A stretch of 64,000 nt of DNA, taken from positions 7,113,001-7,177,000 of the forward strand of contig NZ_CP159289.1 in the NCBI RefSeq assembly GCF_040448675.1. The letters are read 5' to 3'. Each line of letters begins with the position of its first letter. The stretch's first letter is position 1. Positions 44,426-52,607 of the stretch are shown one piece after another. The notes under the pieces were generated by a model. The model made no database searches, had not been told where the DNA came from, and saw nothing but the letters and a program-made list of their open reading frames with translations. Source of the DNA: Dyadobacter sp. 676. Lineage in GTDB: Bacteria > Bacteroidota > Bacteroidia > Cytophagales > Spirosomataceae. The position numbers were made by a program, and so were the translations under genes.

Positions 44426-45103
44426 ATGACATTCCAAGATTCCAGCAAACGCTACCTTGATTCCGACCGGTTGTTTTATGAAGAATTGCTTCGGGAAAAT
44501 CGCGATGCATATTCTTTCCTGTATTTTCAAACCTACCGGCAATGCATTCCCTATGTTTTAAAAAGGGGCGCCGACCAACAGCAGGCGGAAGACCTTTTGC
44601 AGGAATGCCTGGCCATTTTTCTGGTTAAAGTGCGTGACGGAAGCTTCGTGTATCAGGAAAGTACGCGCATTACCAGCTATTTTTTTCGCATTTACATTAA
44701 TCAATGGAAAAAAAGCCTCGAACAGGCCAACCGCCGTAATGAAGTACGGTTGGAAAGCCGGCTTGCGGCAGAAGACGACGGTGAAGAATCGTATAAAGAC
44801 GGAAGTGCCACCGGCACTTTTAAAATTACGGGCTTTGACGACGACGGCAACGCATTTGAAACGGCCCTGCCGGAGGCCGTTCTGCAAGCCTATGACAGCG
44901 ACGAACGCCACTGGATTTTCCGGAAGCTGGACCGCGCTTTTCAACTGCTGGCTGACGATTGCCGGAAAGTGCTGCGATGGTTTTACGTCGACGGCTGGTC
45001 GCTGCGGGAGATCGCGGGCGAACTTGGCATGACCGAGGCTTCGGCGATGGTGAAGCGGTTCAAATGCGCGAAGTACCTGAGGGAAAAATTTCATTTGCAG
45101 TGA
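44426..45103 (+). CDS. ECF-like sigma factor next to the protease cassette
   Basis: A 225-residue protein with sigma-70 features: a region-2-like part (YSFLYFQTYRQCIPYVLKRGADQQQAEDLLQECLAIFLVKVRDGSF; RITSYFFRIYINQWKKSLEQ) and a region-4 helix-turn-helix near the end (VLRWFYVDGWSLREIAGELGMTEASAMVKRFKCAKYLR). An unusual ~50-residue acidic insertion (AAEDDGEESYKDGS) separates the two. The ATG at 44426 (MTFQDSSKRYL) is used. It is followed by a membrane anti-sigma-like protein, so the pair probably regulates the envelope genes nearby (inference). Confidence 0.85.
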   Translation: MTFQDSSKRYLDSDRLFYEELLRENRDAYSFLYFQTYRQCIPYVLKRGADQQQAEDLLQECLAIFLVKVRDGSFVYQESTRITSYFFRIYINQWKKSLEQANRRNEVRLESRLAAEDDGEESYKDGSATGTFKITGFDDDGNAFETALPEAVLQAYDSDERHWIFRKLDRAFQLLADDCRKVLRWFYVDGWSLREIAGELGMTEASAMVKRFKCAKYLREKFHLQ

Positions 45104-45165
45104 TAAGAATCAGCGGAAACGCGTATCAACCAGTATAACCTACCAGCGAATCACGATTGGAGCAT

Positions 45166-46047
45166 ATGGAATTATCAGAGGAAGCCTTTCATGAAATTCA
45201 CCGCTACCTGGCCGGACAGGGCACTGCGGGGGAACGGGCGGATTTCGAAAGACGCATGCAAGCGGACGAGGCACTCGCCCGGGAAGTCGAAACCCAACGC
45301 CGCATTCGTGACGGACTGAAAGCGAATGAATACAAAAAACTTTTTAAAGATATTCACGCCCAGCTAAAAAGCGAAGGGGCGCTGTATGAACACCACGACC
45401 GGGATGAAACCGGGATTACACCTCTTAACGCGGATAACAGCTCCCCAACCGGCATTCGCTGGCCGTACATCGCCGCCGCCGCAAGCATTCTCGTCGCGGC
45501 CGGATTGGTGTGGTATATCAACTTCGCTCCGGACAACACGCAGATAGCCTCGGAAACCCCTGCCAGGGAACTACCCGTAATGCCCGATACCGCCGCTACG
45601 AAGGGCGGGACCGATGAAAGCGCCGATACTTCGAAAACGCCCGTACTAAAACCGAAAAGGCCGGCAAAAACGGAACCGGTCGTTAGCAACACCGATTTTT
45701 TTGCCCAATATTTCCGCCCCGACTTGGAGCTGGAAAGTCCGTTTCCGAAGGACAAGCTTGGCATAAGTCCCTCCGCATTCCGGCAATGGCGGTCGGATAC
45801 TACACATATACGCCAGGGCGTGCGTTACCTCGCGCAGCGCGAGGCGACTGCGGCACTGCCGGAGTTCCGGCAGGCTGAGGCCAGCCAGTTCAGGCAGGTC
45901 AGAGATGCGGCGGAATGGTTCGCCGCCCTGGCCTATCTGCAACAAAACGACCTGAAAAACTGCGAAGAACAACTGAAAAAGATCAGCGCCAATCCGGAAA
46001 ATATATATAACAAACAGGCCGTGGAATTGCTTGCCAAAATCCGTTAA
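45166..46047 (+). CDS. Membrane anti-sigma-like protein with TPR-like tail
   Basis: A 293-residue protein. The N-terminal cytoplasmic part (EIHRYLAGQGTAGERADFERRMQADEALAREVETQRRI) matches the anti-sigma type domain in Bacteroidota regulators, without a zinc-binding His/Cys set. A single helix spans about residues 100-118 (WPYIAAAASILVAAGLVWYI), then a proline-rich linker and a periplasmic helical region (ATAALPEFRQAEASQFRQVRDAAEWFAALAYLQQNDLKNCEEQL) of TPR character. The ATG at 45166 has GGAG upstream; TTG at 45157 is less likely. It lies 62 bp after the sigma gene, so they form a pair. Confidence 0.82.
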   Translation: MELSEEAFHEIHRYLAGQGTAGERADFERRMQADEALAREVETQRRIRDGLKANEYKKLFKDIHAQLKSEGALYEHHDRDETGITPLNADNSSPTGIRWPYIAAAASILVAAGLVWYINFAPDNTQIASETPARELPVMPDTAATKGGTDESADTSKTPVLKPKRPAKTEPVVSNTDFFAQYFRPDLELESPFPKDKLGISPSAFRQWRSDTTHIRQGVRYLAQREATAALPEFRQAEASQFRQVRDAAEWFAALAYLQQNDLKNCEEQLKKISANPENIYNKQAVELLAKIR

Positions 46048-46080
46048 CTTTACCTATACCTCCCTACCGACGTTCATTCT

Positions 46081-47731
46081 ATGAAGAAGGCTTTTACATA
46101 TTTTCTGCTGATATCGGTGGCTGTTGCCTGCCATGTGGATATACCGCAAAAACCGCTTTCACTGTTCAGATTTACACCTGAAAACGGATGCAAGGCTCCG
46201 TGTACCGTGACATTTACGAGCCAGTCGGAGAATGCTGCGAGCCTACTTTGGGATTTCGGCGATGAAACTGAACTCGTAAGCGGCGACTCAGTGACACATG
46301 AGTTTTTGTCGGAGAAAATTTACCAGGTAAAATTAATCGTGAGAGGTATCGATGGCGGCAGTAGCGGCAATACACAAGCTGTAAAAGTCGACCGAGCTGA
46401 TCCTAAGGAAACATTCGGCATATCGGGCGATAATAACTTCCCAACGGACATTGTTTCCGACGCTAATGGCAATATCTACATTTCAGGAACTGGCAAAGGC
46501 ACAATACAATTTGGAACCGGCAAGGTATATCACTCGGTAGGCGGCTCGGACGACTTTTTTGTTGCCAAGTTCAATAGTTCGGGCCAATGTCAATGGGTAT
46601 ACATGGACGGCAGCACAGGGGACGATCACGCTAACGCATTGGCGCTAGGCAATAATAACGATGTGTATGTGACCGGTTTCATTAGTGGCTCGGTTAATAA
46701 ATCGGATGTTGTTCCAAAAGGCAAGATAGATGGATTTGTCGCAAGACTTAATGGCCTAACCGGTGCCCCCCCAATGGTTTAAAACTTTTGGAGGGCCACT
46801 GGAAGATCAGGGACGATCACTGGCATTTGATGAACGAGGTGAAGGTCCTAAAATTTACATGGTAGGCGTTGTAGAAGGTGATAATAAAAACAAAAACATC
46901 GATTTGAACGGCGTATCGGTTCCAGCTAACGAGCGGGATGGATTCCTTGCCGTTTTGGATGCTCGCAATGGTGAATTTCAACGCAGGAGTATGATCACAG
47001 GGCCGAACGCGCAAGTGCCCGAAACAATAACTGTCGATAATGAGGGTAATGCCTACGTTGCCGGCGCATTCCTTGAATCCGTAAGTTTTTCGTCACCGGA
47101 CCAGACGCTCAGCGGTGTCGATAGTGTCGATATTTTTGTGGCGAAATGGGGGCTCATCGACACCGGATTTTTATGGGCGCGTCGTGCAGCCTCGGCACGT
47201 GTCGACTTCGCATATGATATTGAAGTAGATAACGACAAAAATGTGTATGTTACCGGAATGCATAACGGTGACATTACCGAGCTATCACTACACAGCCGGG
47301 GCGATGAAAACGCTTACCTTGCAAAATGGAACGCCCAGGGCAAGGTAGTGGCGGCGAGCAATGGCTTCCATAACGGGAACCGCGATTACCACGGTGGCAT
47401 AGCTCGAACGAAGGAAGGGAATATTGTATTGGCCGGTTCATTCAGTAGTACAACTGCTCAATTTCCAATGGTCGGAGGGAAATCGGTGCAAGGCAAAGGG
47501 GTTACAGACATCATTCTCACCGAGGTGGAGCCCAACCAGCTAACCCCTACCGGCTTTCTTGTCTCCGACGGCGGAGCCTATGAAGACCGGGTGAATAAGA
47601 TTTGCATTACCAACACGGGATATGTATATGCTGCTGGTTGGTTCAAAACCAATTCCAATTTCAATGAGATCAATATAAACGGCAAAAGTGACGAGCGAAA
47701 TACATTTATTACACGTTATAAGCTTCATTGA
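46081..47731 (+). pseudogene. PKD/SBBP-repeat lipoprotein, frameshifted at C7
   Basis: A lipoprotein (lipobox AVAC, Cys17) with a PKD domain (FTPENGCKAPCTVTFTSQSENAASLLWDFGDE; THEFLSEKIYQVKLIV) and a string of SBBP/propeller-like repeats (IVSDANGNIYISGTG; VAKFNSSGQCQWVY; ALGNNNDVYVTGF; VDNDKNVYVTGMHN; VYAAGWF). The frame breaks at C7 (46766-46772); with six C it reads GAPQWFKTFGGPLEDQG and gives 549 residues to the end at 47731. Such proteins are usually surface-exposed binding proteins. Its position, 33 bp after the anti-sigma gene, suggests the same operon. Base composition here is slightly more AT-rich than in the neighbours. Confidence 0.83.
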
Positions 47732-47758
47732 CAAGATTCCTTTCCGAAGCAGTTCAAA

Positions 47759-47787
47759 AAAAGAGCAGGCGAAACGTCTGCTCTTTT
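47759..47787 (+). terminator. Rho-independent terminator after the PKD/SBBP gene
   Basis: A perfect 10-bp stem (AAAAGAGCAG / CTGCTCTTTT) with a 9-nt loop followed by GTTTTTGG, 28 bp after the stop codon at 47731. Confidence 0.88.
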
Positions 47788-47922
47788 GTTTTTGGATGTG
47801 AAGCCGTTGCTTACACTTGACATTAGGTAGACGATCGACTTGCCTTTTTGTTACAATCCGTTTTATTCGAAATGCATTGTCCCCGTTTCCGTCGACCGGT
47901 CGTCATAGGGTAAATCAAACCA

Positions 47923-48267
47923 ATGTACATCATGAAAGAATTCGCATTAATCTTCCGGCTCAACAACCAGACCGACTTCAAACCCACGCCTGAGCAAATG
48001 CAGGAGCGTATGAACTGGCTCGCGGGTATCGCCGCACAGAACAAACTCGCCGATAAAGGCAATACGCTGTCCGTCGAAAGCGCGAAAACGGTTTATGCCG
48101 ACAATGTGGTTACCGATGGCCCATTCACTGAAATCAAGGAGTTTATCAGTGGTTATGTGATCGTCAGGACCGGGACGATCGAGGAGGCCATAGAGCTCGC
48201 AAAGGCCAATCCGATATTCAAAATCGGCGGGAATATCGAAGTCCGCGAGGTTTTGCAGCGCAAATGA
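47923..48267 (+). CDS. YCII-related DGPF-domain protein
   Basis: A 114-residue protein of the YCII-like fold with the DGPF signature in ADNVVTDGPFTEIKEFISGYVIV and the family opening EFALIFRLNN. A conserved His/Asp pair of active YCII enzymes is not obvious. Such genes are commonly next to ECF42-type sigma factors, as here, and their stop/start overlap (ATGA at 48264-48267) shows coupled translation. A second ATG at 47932 is an alternative start. Confidence 0.9.
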   Translation: MYIMKEFALIFRLNNQTDFKPTPEQMQERMNWLAGIAAQNKLADKGNTLSVESAKTVYADNVVTDGPFTEIKEFISGYVIVRTGTIEEAIELAKANPIFKIGGNIEVREVLQRK

Positions 48268-49511
48268 ATGTTGAAATGGTGGAAAGAACTGAAATAATGT
48301 CAGACCTTTTCAGGAGGGAGTATACCAAAATGACGGCGGTATTGTGCCGTCATTTTGGATTAAAACACATTGAAATCGCCGAAGATATCGTCAGCGAAAC
48401 GTTTCTGAAAGCCACCGAAACCTGGAAAACACAGGACATTCCCGAAAATCCGGTCGCATGGCTGTACGCCGTCGCCCGCAACAAAACCAAAGATTACCTC
48501 AAACACGCGCAGGTGTTCGAAAACCAGGTTTCCCCCGCCCTGTCGCGCGGGAACAACCCTATCGAGCCCGATTTCGACTTCACCGACGAAACCATTACCG
48601 ACAGTCAGCTCGCTATGATATTCGCGGTTTGCAATCCCGCCAATCCGCCCGAAAGCCAGATCAGCCTTGCCTTGCAGATCCTGTGCGGTTTCAGTGTGGC
48701 CGAGATCGCCGATGCATTTCTCGCAAAACCGGAAACGGTCAAAAAGCGTCTGCTCCGGGCGCGGGCGAACCTGCGCAACGACCAGTTCCGGATCAGTCCG
48801 CTACACCCCGACGACGTACAGGCCCGTCTGGATGTGGTACTTCGCACGCTCTACCTGCTTTTCAATGAAGGCTATTTTTCGAAATCGGGCAATATGGTTA
48901 TCCGCAAAGACCTTTGTGCGGAAGCGATGCGGCTCGCATTGATGCTGGCGGAAAATCCGTTGACCAACACCCGGCATGTGGAGGCATTGCTCGCGTTGAT
49001 GTGTTACCAGAGTTCGCGGTTCGATGCCCGGCTGGACCATGACGGTGAGACTGTCCTTTTCGAAGCCCAGGACCGGGGTTTGTGGAACAGCGAGCTGATC
49101 GACAGGGGGAATTACTACCTGATTAATGCCTGCTCGGGCAATACGGTATCCAAATACCACATCGAAGCCGGCATTGCGTATTGGCACACTACCCTTTCCC
49201 CCGCCAAATGGGAGCACATCCTGCATTTATATAACCAGCTGATCATCATAGAATATTCCGAAATGACGGCGTTGAACCGCACATTCGCATGGGCCCGGGT
49301 GCACGGCAACGAAGCGGGGCTGGCCGAAGCCCGGAAGCTCGGCCTTGACGGCAATGCCTACTACCACGCCCTCGTCGCATACCTGTACGTACCCCTGTCG
49401 CGCGAGCTCGCCGGGAAGCATTACCGGCGGGCTATCGACCTGTCGAAGTCGCCCGGGGAGAAACAGACGCTGAGCCGGGAATATGCCCGGTTGCTGGTAT
49501 CTAACGCATAA
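48264..49511 (+). CDS. ECF42-type sigma factor with C-terminal TPR-like extension
   Basis: A 415-residue sigma factor. Regions 2 and 4 are in the first ~190 residues (RREYTKMTAVLCRHFGLKHIEIAEDIVSETFLKA; VAWLYAVARNKTKDYLKHAQ; SLALQILCGFSVAEIADAFLAKPETVKKRL), followed by a long helical extension (YLLFNEGYFSKSGNMVIRKDL; GNYYLINACSGNTVSKYHIEAGIAYWH) typical of the group. In ECF42 the extension controls activity, and no classical anti-sigma is needed. Its linkage to the DGPF gene is the group hallmark. The stop overlaps the convergent hydrolase by 11 bp. Confidence 0.92.
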   Translation: MNVEMVERTEIMSDLFRREYTKMTAVLCRHFGLKHIEIAEDIVSETFLKATETWKTQDIPENPVAWLYAVARNKTKDYLKHAQVFENQVSPALSRGNNPIEPDFDFTDETITDSQLAMIFAVCNPANPPESQISLALQILCGFSVAEIADAFLAKPETVKKRLLRARANLRNDQFRISPLHPDDVQARLDVVLRTLYLLFNEGYFSKSGNMVIRKDLCAEAMRLALMLAENPLTNTRHVEALLALMCYQSSRFDARLDHDGETVLFEAQDRGLWNSELIDRGNYYLINACSGNTVSKYHIEAGIAYWHTTLSPAKWEHILHLYNQLIIIEYSEMTALNRTFAWARVHGNEAGLAEARKLGLDGNAYYHALVAYLYVPLSRELAGKHYRRAIDLSKSPGEKQTLSREYARLLVSNA

Positions 49512-50310
49512 CGTTAACTTCCAGCACGCTGTCGATTACCTCATCCAATGCCTCGTTCAACGCTTTTGGTGATTCCAGCATCGGGTAATGGCAAGTGCCC
49601 GCCAGGGTGATCAATGCATAACCATTCACCGCATGCTTTTCCAGCGCAGCGACGTTCGTAGGCATATAATTGACATTGATGAGATTCATTCTGACCCTCA
49701 GCAACGGCATGCATTCCCGCTCGATCCGGTCCATTTCAAAGAACTGCGGCAGCGTTTGCCGGCCCATGGGCTCATACGAATTACGGTAGGCAGCCACAAT
49801 CTTGTCGGTTATCCACCGGGGCGTAGTCGGGGTGAGCAGCACCATGCGGGCATAATGCTCATTGGTATCGGCATAAGCCACTTTCGAGCTTTCGATGATT
49901 GCCGCTACCTGACTTTCATATTCCCGGGGAAGAGGTGTGGCTAGGTTTTTAAAATTATCTATCGCAATGAACCCGATTACCGAGCCGGGATATTGCGCTG
50001 CCGCCATGAGAATCAGGTTTGCGCCGAGGGAATGCCCGACAAGGATCACGTTTTCGAGCTGCAACTCCCTGATCACGATCACAACGTCGTCGGCCATACC
50101 GTGCAGCGTCCAGGTATCACGGTTAGTGCCGGATTCGCCGTGACCCGCCAGGTCCATCGTCACGACCTTGTATTTCTCTTTAAAAAAGGAAACCTGCTCC
50201 TTCCAGTAGGTTTGATCGATGAAAGAACCATGGACAAAAAGCAGCGTCGCCGGGCCGCTTCCGTAAATGTGGTAACTAATCGGGGTACCATTGCTGATGA
50301 TTGTGTTCAT
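49501..50310 (-). CDS. Alpha/beta hydrolase
   Basis: A 269-residue alpha/beta-fold hydrolase. Visible are the oxyanion motif VHGSFIDQTYW, the nucleophile elbow GHSLGAN with the active Ser, and the catalytic His in GTCHYPMLESP. No signal peptide, so it should be cytoplasmic. The substrate is unknown; the sequence fits the large haloalkane-dehalogenase/epoxide-hydrolase-like group. Its 3' end overlaps the ECF42-type sigma gene by 11 bp in a convergent arrangement. Confidence 0.88.
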   Translation of the reverse strand: MNTIISNGTPISYHIYGSGPATLLFVHGSFIDQTYWKEQVSFFKEKYKVVTMDLAGHGESGTNRDTWTLHGMADDVVIVIRELQLENVILVGHSLGANLILMAAAQYPGSVIGFIAIDNFKNLATPLPREYESQVAAIIESSKVAYADTNEHYARMVLLTPTTPRWITDKIVAAYRNSYEPMGRQTLPQFFEMDRIERECMPLLRVRMNLINVNYMPTNVAALEKHAVNGYALITLAGTCHYPMLESPKALNEALDEVIDSVLEVNVMR

Positions 50311-50697
50311 AGGGTTGTCTGTTGAAGTGAATATTTAATTTCCCTCAAAGAAACCGGGCCTGAATGACAACCCTTTGTCAGTAACAAAATGAATGTAATG
50401 AAAATACCAGATTGCCGGCTGCGATCTGCCGTTACATGCGCACGGCATTTTCGAAACGAATCATACAATGCACGTTCCACCGATATTACATCGCTAACGC
50501 GATTGGGCTTCCGCCGCAACCGGCACCGCAAGGCACTCGTCGAGAGATAAATACCCGACATATAATTAGTTATAACAAATACATCGCCGTCAACATGATG
50601 CTGAATGGAGGTAAGATGCCGTCGCACGAGGTATTCGTAATGTGCGGGCAGGTTATTTAGATCTCACTTAGGGAGGGCAGCAACAGCAAGAAAGTCG
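50311..50697. other. Intergenic region upstream of the alpha/beta hydrolase
   Basis: 387 bp between the hydrolase start and the peroxidase stop, both on the minus strand. It should hold the hydrolase promoter. A perfect 9-bp inverted repeat AGGGTTGTC / GACAACCCT (50311-50319 and 50366-50374) adjoins the hydrolase start. An ORF of 106 codons on the minus strand crosses the region but has no protein-like character. Confidence 0.5.
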
Positions 50698-52527
50698 TCA
50701 CAAAATTTTCATAAATGCGATCAACGCCTTTTTCTCGGAATCCGACAAGTTGAGCTTATCAAAGGGCAATGTCTGGTTTTCGAGATTGAAACCCAGGCCG
50801 TTTCCCCCGCCACGGTCGTAAAAATCGACCACTTCTTCCAATGTCCGGAAAACCCCGTTGTGCATATAGGGCGCTGTGAGGGCAACGTGGCGGACAGTCG
50901 GCGTTTTGAATGCGTAGCGGTGCGGTTCGCGTTTGGTAAGCATAAATTTGCCCAGATCGGGATCGACAGCCTTGCCCTCGGCCGTTGCGGGCGTTCCCAG
51001 CACTTCGCTTTCGGTTTCGAGGTAAGCAGGCGGCACGGTACCATTGAATAGCGGAAAGAAATGGCAGGTAGCGCATTTGGCCTTCCCCATAAAGAGGTTA
51101 AAACCCGATTTTTCCTGGGCAGTCAGCAGGTTCTCCGAACGCCGGAAATGCCGGTCGAGGCGGGAATCCAGAGAGGACAGCGAGCGGATGTAGCTGGCAA
51201 TGGCGTTTTTGAGGTTGCTTTCGTTAACGCCGTCAGGATAAGCCTCTTCGAATAGTTTACGTGACCCCGGCTGCCTGCTAAGAGCCGCAACAGCGTCGGG
51301 CAGCGATCCGTGCATTTCTTCGGGATTCCGGATCACGTCGCTGGCCTGGTCTTCGAGGAATGTGACACGCGAATCGGCAAACTGCGCAGCCTGAAATGAC
51401 GCGTTTAACAATGTAGGGGCATTCCGGCTGACGCGCATACCGTTAAACCCGAGCGCAAAGCTTCGGGGCTCGCCATCGGTAAAGGCCTTCCCCGGCTGAT
51501 GACAGGTGGCACACGTGCGTCCTGAATTATTAGACAATACCGGACTGAAAAACAGCATTTTACCCAAAGCTATCCGCTCGGCGGTCATAGCCTGCTCTTC
51601 GAAGTTGACAAAGTAACCGGCATCGAACGCACCCGAATCGGTGAGCGTGCGCGCGGAAGCCGACAGCAATCTTTTCTCGGTGAATACGGGGATACCAAGC
51701 GCCTTCTGCGCATCGAGCAATCCGCTGCTGAGCGGATTGGCGTAGTATTTAATGAATTCCAACCGGTCGAACGCATTGAAATCCGACGATTTGCGGATAT
51801 ACGCGATCGCCGCGTCGAATGCACTATCCAGTTCTGCCATCTTGGCATTATTCCCGTCTCCGGAAGGATATCGGGCCAACTGATCTCGCATACCCGATAA
51901 TGCCGAAGCTACTTCGGGCAGGGAATGAAAAGCGACCGGCGAGTCGAAACCCGTAATTCCCATTGAAACGATCCGGAAAACTTCGAGCCGCATTGCATCA
52001 AATATATGGCTGTCCGTCAGCTCATTGGTTTCGGAAATCTTTCGCAACCGGTTAACATTCGAGCGAATGACGTTGGCTGTGTGCAGCATCCCGGGATAAG
52101 CATCCGTAGCGACCTCGGGAAACACCATTTCCTCCAAAACCTGGAACCCCTGCGGCTCGTTTACGCGCAGGTCGTCGTCCACTTCGGGAATGTTGGGGCC
52201 GTTCAGCGCACGGGTGGTTTCGGGGCTATAATAGGCCGATATGAATTCCAGGCGCTTATAAGCCAGCCGGGCCCGTTTGAAGGATTCCTGAATGGCTGCC
52301 GGCCGTTTGGCGCGAATGTCGGTCTGCAGGCGGCTCACGGCGCTGTCGAGCGTTATGATATCCTGCAAGAAGGTCTGTTTTATCCTCCTCACAGGCGTGG
52401 ATTCCGGGCGGGTCAGCCACCAGATCAGGCAAACGATCAGCGGAATTACGATGATCAGGAAGAGCGAAAAAAGCAGTCTCCGGTGCCGGTAGACAAATGA
52501 ATTGGGGTTACGCGCGAATTTCAGCAT
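50698..52527 (-). CDS. Di-heme cytochrome c peroxidase (MauG family) with imelysin-like N-terminal half
   Basis: A 609-residue protein. One membrane helix near residues 18-40 (LLFSLFLIIVIPLIVCLIWWL) anchors it. About residues 50-300 are helical and imelysin-like (AVSRLQTDIRAKRPAAIQESFKRARLAYKRLEF). The C-terminal half is a cytochrome-c-peroxidase module with two heme-binding motifs, CATCH at 339-343 and CATCH at 485-489, and family segments (GKMLFFSPVLSNNSGRTC; SRNAPTLLNASF; TPTVRHVALTAPYMHNGVF). It should act in the periplasm, reducing peroxide or oxidising a partner. The combination appears in iron- or phosphate-related loci. It lies downstream of the DUF839 gene. Confidence 0.9.
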   Translation of the reverse strand: MLKFARNPNSFVYRHRRLLFSLFLIIVIPLIVCLIWWLTRPESTPVRRIKQTFLQDIITLDSAVSRLQTDIRAKRPAAIQESFKRARLAYKRLEFISAYYSPETTRALNGPNIPEVDDDLRVNEPQGFQVLEEMVFPEVATDAYPGMLHTANVIRSNVNRLRKISETNELTDSHIFDAMRLEVFRIVSMGITGFDSPVAFHSLPEVASALSGMRDQLARYPSGDGNNAKMAELDSAFDAAIAYIRKSSDFNAFDRLEFIKYYANPLSSGLLDAQKALGIPVFTEKRLLSASARTLTDSGAFDAGYFVNFEEQAMTAERIALGKMLFFSPVLSNNSGRTCATCHQPGKAFTDGEPRSFALGFNGMRVSRNAPTLLNASFQAAQFADSRVTFLEDQASDVIRNPEEMHGSLPDAVAALSRQPGSRKLFEEAYPDGVNESNLKNAIASYIRSLSSLDSRLDRHFRRSENLLTAQEKSGFNLFMGKAKCATCHFFPLFNGTVPPAYLETESEVLGTPATAEGKAVDPDLGKFMLTKREPHRYAFKTPTVRHVALTAPYMHNGVFRTLEEVVDFYDRGGGNGLGFNLENQTLPFDKLNLSDSEKKALIAFMKIL

Positions 52528-52555
52528 GGTGCAGGAGCGGGTATTGAATCAAAAA

Positions 52556-52592
52556 GGAAAAAACTCCCGGCCCGAAAATTCCGGCCAGGAGT
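52556..52592 (-). terminator. Rho-independent terminator after the PhoX-like gene
   Basis: On the minus strand the stem ACTCCTGGCC / GGCCGGGAGT (one G-U pair) is followed by a run of T, formed by the A-rich stretch at 52556-52563. It lies 16 bp downstream of the PhoX-like stop and separates it from the peroxidase gene. Confidence 0.75.
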
Positions 52593-52607
52593 CTGAAAAC
52601 TATATAA

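Noticed and set aside
44225..44426. Upstream extension of the cassette sigma factor
   Set aside because: The open frame contains terminator sequence and a Cys/Pro-rich peptide without sigma features; the ATG at 44426 is the better start.
46081..47731. Two separate genes for the PKD and SBBP parts
   Set aside because: The second ORF starts inside the first without its own start signal, and removal of one C from C7 joins them into one protein with continuous SBBP repeats.
50307..50627. Minus-strand ORF of 106 codons between the hydrolase and peroxidase genes
   Set aside because: It overlaps the hydrolase start, has no hydrophobic or domain pattern and an Arg/Ser-rich composition; I treat the region as intergenic.
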